Part shown: positions 6,374 to 8,737 of the stretch, piece after piece
How positions within the stretch are numbered: position 1 is the first letter of the stretch
Layout of the letters: each line of letters starts with the position of its first letter
Source of the DNA: Elusimicrobiota bacterium
GTDB lineage: Bacteria; Elusimicrobiota; Elusimicrobia; Elusimicrobiales; UBA9959
Reading direction: 5' to 3'
DNA length: 8,737 nt
NCBI GenBank assembly: GCA_030639665.1
Contig: DAOWCC010000103.1
Location: 1 to 8,737, forward strand
Notes under the pieces: generated by a model
What the model was told of the DNA's origin: nothing
What the model saw: the letters and a program-made list of their open reading frames with translations, nothing else
The model's database searches: none
Position numbers and translations under genes: made by a program

Positions 6374-6496
6374 ATTATGCTAATATGTAAAAGAATAGAA
6401 AGCAGCAAGGCACAGAGGCACAAAGTAACATCATCAAATAAAAAGTTATTGATTTTTTTTGTTTTAACTTAGCCTTAATCTTAACCTGCTGTTTTT

Positions 6497-6503
6497 AAGG
6501 AGA
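6497..6503 (+). promoter_or_regulatory. Strong ribosome binding site of the M18 aminopeptidase
   Basis: AAGGAGA sits six T-rich bases before the ATG at 6510. It fixes the start there rather than at the internal ATG codon for Met10. Confidence 0.85.
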
Positions 6504-6509
6504 TTTTTT

Positions 6510-7934
6510 ATGAACAAAAAGAAAACAACAAAGAAAATGGAAGCCATAACATATACTCGCAAAAACGGTTATACAAAAATATCTCCAGCCACATTAAAAA
6601 ACATTGAAAATTTTTCCAAGACTTATTTAACTTATCTCGGCGATTCAAAAACCGAACGCGAAGCTCATGATGAAGCCGTGAAACTCCTTGATAAAGCCGG
6701 CTTTAAAAATCTTGCGGACTTTAAATCTTTAAAAGCGGGAGATAAAGTTTATAAATCCTGCGACGGAAAAACCCTTATGGCCGTTGTAATCGGCAAACAG
6801 CCTTTGGAAAAAGGCATGCATATCCTCGGAGCGCATACGGATTCTCCCAGAATAGACATCAAACAAAACCCTTTATATGAAGCCGGCGACATGGCCCTTT
6901 TGGACACCCATTATTACGGCGGCATTAAAAAATATCAGTGGGTTACAATTCCTTTGGCCATTCACGGAGTCTTTATTAAACCCAATGGCAAAAAAATAAC
7001 CATAAACATAGGTGAAAATCCCAATGAGCCGGTTCTATGCATAAGTGATATTCTCCCCCATCTCGCTCAAGATCAAATGGGAAAATCCATGGCTAAAGGC
7101 ATTGAAGGCGAAAACCTGGATATAATAGTGGGCTCAATTCCCGTAAACGAAAAAAATAAAAAAGAGGCCATTAAACATAATGTCCTTAAAATACTGAACA
7201 AAAAATACGGCATAGTTGAGGAAGATTTCCTTTCAGCCGAAATTGAAATAGTTCCCGCCGCGCGGCCCAGACACGCGGGACTTGATGAGTCCATGATTCT
7301 CGGTTATGGCCAAGATGACAGAGTTTGCGCTTATGCGTCTCTGGAAGCTCTTTTAAATCTTAAACAAGTTCCCCATTACACTTCCTGTGTTTTATTATGC
7401 GACAAAGAGGAAATAGGTTCTGTGGGAGCCACAGGAATGGCGTCTAATTTTTTCGAAAATGTTTCTTCGGAACTTGTAAACCTGGCTTATCCCCAATACA
7501 ATGAACTCATCCTCAAAAGAATGCTTAATAATTCATGGATGCTTTCAGCGGATGTAAACGCCCTTTTTGATCCCTTGTTTCCGGGAGCCTTTGAAAAGAA
7601 AAACGCGGCCATCATAAATCACGGCCTTTGCGTTACAAAATTTACCGGTTCAAGAGGAAAGGCCGGAGCAAATGACGCGAACGCTGAATTTGTGGCGCAT
7701 ATCCGCAGAATTTTTGATAAGGCCGATATTGTTTGGCAGACAGCGGAACTTGGAAAAGTTGATGTCGGCGGCGGCGGCACAATAGCTCATCTGATGGCAA
7801 GATACGGCATGAATGTTATTGATTGCGGAGTCGGATTGCTTTCAATGCACGCGCCAATGGAACTTGCGGGTAAACTTGATATTTATATGGCTTATGCCGG
7901 CTATCTGGCTTTTCTTAAAGACACGAGGAAATAG
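6510..7934 (+). CDS. M18 family aminopeptidase (aminopeptidase I type)
   Basis: The 474-residue protein is a full-length M18 zinc aminopeptidase, the family of aspartyl aminopeptidase and bacterial aminopeptidase I. It has no signal peptide, so it should act in the cytoplasm, removing N-terminal residues from peptides; family members form large tetrahedral dodecamers. All catalytic residues are visible: H109 and D111 in GAHTDSPR, bridging D270 in GQDDRVCAY, E300 (base) and E301 in DKEEIGSVGATGM, D348 in SADVNA and H447 in SMHAPME. A glycine-rich GKVDVGGGGTIAH stretch and FTGSRGKAGANDANAEF are also typical. The amino terminus is Lys-rich for about ten residues and lacks any known targeting motif. 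It is followed after 115 bases by the asparaginase-like gene on the same strand, possibly in one transcript. Substrate preference (acidic versus neutral N-terminus) cannot be read with confidence. Confidence 0.95.
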   Translation: MNKKKTTKKMEAITYTRKNGYTKISPATLKNIENFSKTYLTYLGDSKTEREAHDEAVKLLDKAGFKNLADFKSLKAGDKVYKSCDGKTLMAVVIGKQPLEKGMHILGAHTDSPRIDIKQNPLYEAGDMALLDTHYYGGIKKYQWVTIPLAIHGVFIKPNGKKITINIGENPNEPVLCISDILPHLAQDQMGKSMAKGIEGENLDIIVGSIPVNEKNKKEAIKHNVLKILNKKYGIVEEDFLSAEIEIVPAARPRHAGLDESMILGYGQDDRVCAYASLEALLNLKQVPHYTSCVLLCDKEEIGSVGATGMASNFFENVSSELVNLAYPQYNELILKRMLNNSWMLSADVNALFDPLFPGAFEKKNAAIINHGLCVTKFTGSRGKAGANDANAEFVAHIRRIFDKADIVWQTAELGKVDVGGGGTIAHLMARYGMNVIDCGVGLLSMHAPMELAGKLDIYMAYAGYLAFLKDTRK

Positions 7935-7967
7935 AAAAACGCAGAGTGATTACAATATTTGAAAGCG

Positions 7968-8011
7968 CGGACTTCCTAGTGAGTAGCCACAATATATCTG
8001 TTGAAAGTCCG
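7968..8011 (+). other. Hairpin in the M18-asparaginase spacer
   Basis: CGGACTT at 7968-7974 pairs perfectly with AAGTCCG at 8005-8011 around a 30-base loop, and flanking AAGC/GCTT can extend the pairing. No T-run follows, so it is not a typical terminator. Placed 39 bases before the asparaginase start, it could shape a 5' leader or stabilise a processed transcript. No known riboswitch signature was seen in the 115-base spacer. Confidence 0.4.
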
Positions 8012-8049
8012 ACTTCGCGGGCTTATGCTTGGTTTTATAGGGGTTTTAT

Positions 8050-8541
8050 ATGAAAATAAGAATAATTGTTACGGGCGGAACATTTGATAAAGAATATAAT
8101 GAATTAACCGGCAGGCTTTTCTTTAAAAAAACGCATATAACCGAAATGCTTAAATTGGGCCGTTCAAAAGTTCAAACCGTCATAAAATCCCTTATGATGA
8201 TAGACAGTCTTTATATGACGAACAAAGACAGAATGAAAATATTGCAAGATTGTAAAGACGCGAAAGAAAAGAATATAGTTATAACTCACGGCACCGATAC
8301 AATGGAAGAAACGGCAAAAGTCTTGGGGGAAAAAATCAAAGATAAAACCATAGTAATTACCGGAGCTATGGTGCCTTATAAATTTGGAAGCTCCGACGGA
8401 ATGTTTAATCTGGGCAGCGCGATTTCATTCGCCCAAGTTTTGCCTCACGGCGTTTATGTGGCCATGAATGGAAAATACTTTAAGTGGAAAAATGTCCGAA
8501 AAAACAAGCGGAAAGGCGTATTTGAAAATAAAGCTCAGTGA
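8050..8541 (+). CDS. Stand-alone asparaginase N-terminal domain protein
   Basis: This 163-residue protein corresponds to the N-terminal catalytic domain of L-asparaginases, which are usually about 330 residues. Seen: VTGGTFDKEYNELTG at 7-21 with nucleophile-position T11, THGTDTMEETA at 79-89 with T82 and D83, the ITGAMVPYKFGSSDGMFNLGSA stretch (SDG region) at 103-124, and K151 in NVRKNK aligned with the catalytic Lys of E. coli asparaginase II. So the catalytic threonines, Asp and Lys are all kept and only the C-terminal domain is absent. The stop codon is clean and no continuation of the C-terminal domain follows, so this looks like a true short family rather than a frameshift. Short asparaginase-domain proteins are known in bacteria, with function mostly untested. 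AGGGG at 8039-8043 precedes the ATG by six bases. No signal peptide; expected to be cytoplasmic. Co-transcription with the M18 gene is plausible. Confidence 0.88.
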   Translation: MKIRIIVTGGTFDKEYNELTGRLFFKKTHITEMLKLGRSKVQTVIKSLMMIDSLYMTNKDRMKILQDCKDAKEKNIVITHGTDTMEETAKVLGEKIKDKTIVITGAMVPYKFGSSDGMFNLGSAISFAQVLPHGVYVAMNGKYFKWKNVRKNKRKGVFENKAQ

Positions 8542-8549
8542 CTTATGGG

Positions 8550-8570
8550 AAATGGGGTCAGCCACCATTT
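8550..8570. repeat. Degenerate second copy of the AAATGGGGTCAG palindrome
   Basis: AAATGGGGTCAG at 8550-8561 is identical to 3861-3872, and CCATTT closes an imperfect palindrome at 8565-8570, with one mismatch and changed inner bases. It starts nine bases after the asparaginase stop codon, as the first copy follows the peptidase gene. Confidence 0.55.
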
Positions 8571-8586
8571 TATTCCGGCGATTTTA

Positions 8587-8604
8587 GCGGAATGGCAATT
8601 CCGC
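8587..8604. repeat. Perfect 7-bp hairpin GCGGAAT/ATTCCGC
   Basis: GCGGAAT (8587-8593) pairs with ATTCCGC (8598-8604) around GGCA. An extra ATTCCG at 8572-8577 could pair with the same CGGAAT arm instead, so two exclusive hairpins are possible. No T-run follows; it may still mark the 3' end of the asparaginase transcript. Confidence 0.5.
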
Positions 8605-8652
8605 AGCTACTTTATCAAAATCCCCCTTGTATGTTATATTTTAATACATAAG

Positions 8653-8658
8653 TATAAT
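8653..8658 (+). promoter_or_regulatory. TATAAT -10 box ahead of the right-edge hairpin
   Basis: A consensus TATAAT stands in a very AT-rich stretch. The best upstream -35 candidate, TTGTAT at 8627-8632, is 20 bases away, which is longer than ideal; closer hexamers are poor. Transcription would start near 8665 and read off the right edge of the window. Confidence 0.4.
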
Positions 8659-8679
8659 AAATGTAGTTAAGTTGTAGGA

Positions 8680-8737
8680 TGTGGCAGCTCGTTTCCCCCT
8701 TGGTTTTTAAAACCGTAGTAAAGCACGGAGCGCCACA
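8680..8737 (+). other. Bulged long hairpin at the right edge: leader, small RNA or mobile-element end
   Basis: TGTGGC (8680-8685) pairs with GCCACA (8732-8737), followed by a bulged A, GCTC/GAGC (8687-8690 with 8728-8731), a bulged G and a GT/AC pair. Inside is the perfect GGTTTT/AAAACC hairpin at 8702-8714. It lies about 15 bases after the start expected from the TATAAT box. The 3' arm ends exactly at the window edge, so the stem may be longer. It could be a 5' leader of the next gene, a small RNA, or a transposon terminal structure; I do not recognise a family. Confidence 0.4.

Larger units (their letters stand above)
6178..6509. other. Repeat-rich divergent intergenic region
   Basis: These 332 bases separate the transporter (minus) from the M18 aminopeptidase (plus). 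In order, they hold a hairpin-like CCTTCGCC-type stretch near 6230-6252, an 11-base direct repeat (6250-6273), AGCAGC-type repeat copy 2 (6282-6311), a 14-base tandem repeat (6318-6350), a strong hairpin (6350-6373), a purine-rich AGCAGCAAGGCACAGAGGC stretch (6402-6420) and an AT-rich leader with AAGGAGA at 6497-6503 before the M18 start. A minus-strand open frame over 6211-6423 is made of these repeats and is not called. A TTGATT at 6449-6454 could be a -35 box for the M18 gene but lacks a well-spaced -10 partner. Confidence 0.6.

Noticed and set aside
6211..6423. Minus-strand frame of 70 codons with a hydrophobic start resembling a signal peptide
   Set aside because: It is made of the intergenic tandem and dispersed repeats and the strong hairpin, and has no ribosome binding site or recognisable domain.
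8680..8737. Truncated tRNA or cyclic-di-GMP riboswitch
   Set aside because: The paired ends are only 58 bases apart, with no T-loop or anticodon arm. The AAAGC stretch after a hairpin recalls GEMM-type riboswitches, but the other conserved parts are missing.
8542..8737. Continuation of the asparaginase C-terminal domain after a frameshift
   Set aside because: The bases after the stop are palindromes and AT-rich promoter-like sequence, with no long frame that resembles the missing domain.

Overview
The window holds six bacterial genes. Going by eye they are moderately AT-rich, have good Shine-Dalgarno sites in most cases, and share the same A/T-ending codon style. Signs of a Gram-negative cell are a secreted peptidase with a Sec signal peptide and a Spinster-type MFS transporter. 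The intergenic gaps carry REP-like palindromes and degenerate low-complexity repeats of a kind I associate with environmental genomes such as Elusimicrobiota or Omnitrophota. That taxonomic guess is weak and rests on style, not on a marker gene.

Layout, left to right. (1) Positions 1-441, minus strand: the N-terminal 147 residues of a phosphopentomutase-like alkaline-phosphatase-superfamily enzyme, cut by the window edge. (2) Positions 543-3815, plus strand, divergent from (1): a 1090-residue exported protein that joins an M1-type aminopeptidase, a middle region, an M28-type zinc peptidase and a C-terminal PDZ domain. (3) Positions 3816-4318, a 503-base gap between convergent genes: a near-perfect palindrome, a second inverted repeat, and a 252-base GC-richer block closed by a 7-bp stem with many internal hairpins. 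The block is the best candidate here for an undescribed structured RNA. (4) Positions 6177-4963 and 4966-4319, minus strand: an MFS transporter and a divergent RluA-type pseudouridine synthase, overlapping by four bases (ATGA). (5) Positions 6178-6509: a repeat-rich divergent gap. (6) Positions 6510-7934, plus strand: an M18 aminopeptidase. (7) Positions 8050-8541, plus strand: a stand-alone asparaginase N-terminal domain. (8) Positions 8542-8737: a degenerate second copy of the palindrome, another hairpin, and a TATAAT box followed by a bulged hairpin that runs to the window edge.

Taken together, three of the genes fit peptide and amino-acid salvage: exported M1-M28 peptidase, cytoplasmic M18 aminopeptidase, and asparaginase-like amidohydrolase. 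The phosphopentomutase-like enzyme would belong to nucleoside salvage. The transporter's substrate is unknown. I see no defence system, CRISPR array, transposase gene, tRNA or rRNA. The coding content is mostly ordinary housekeeping; the unusual points are the domain fusion, the altered RluA motif and the structured intergenic elements.
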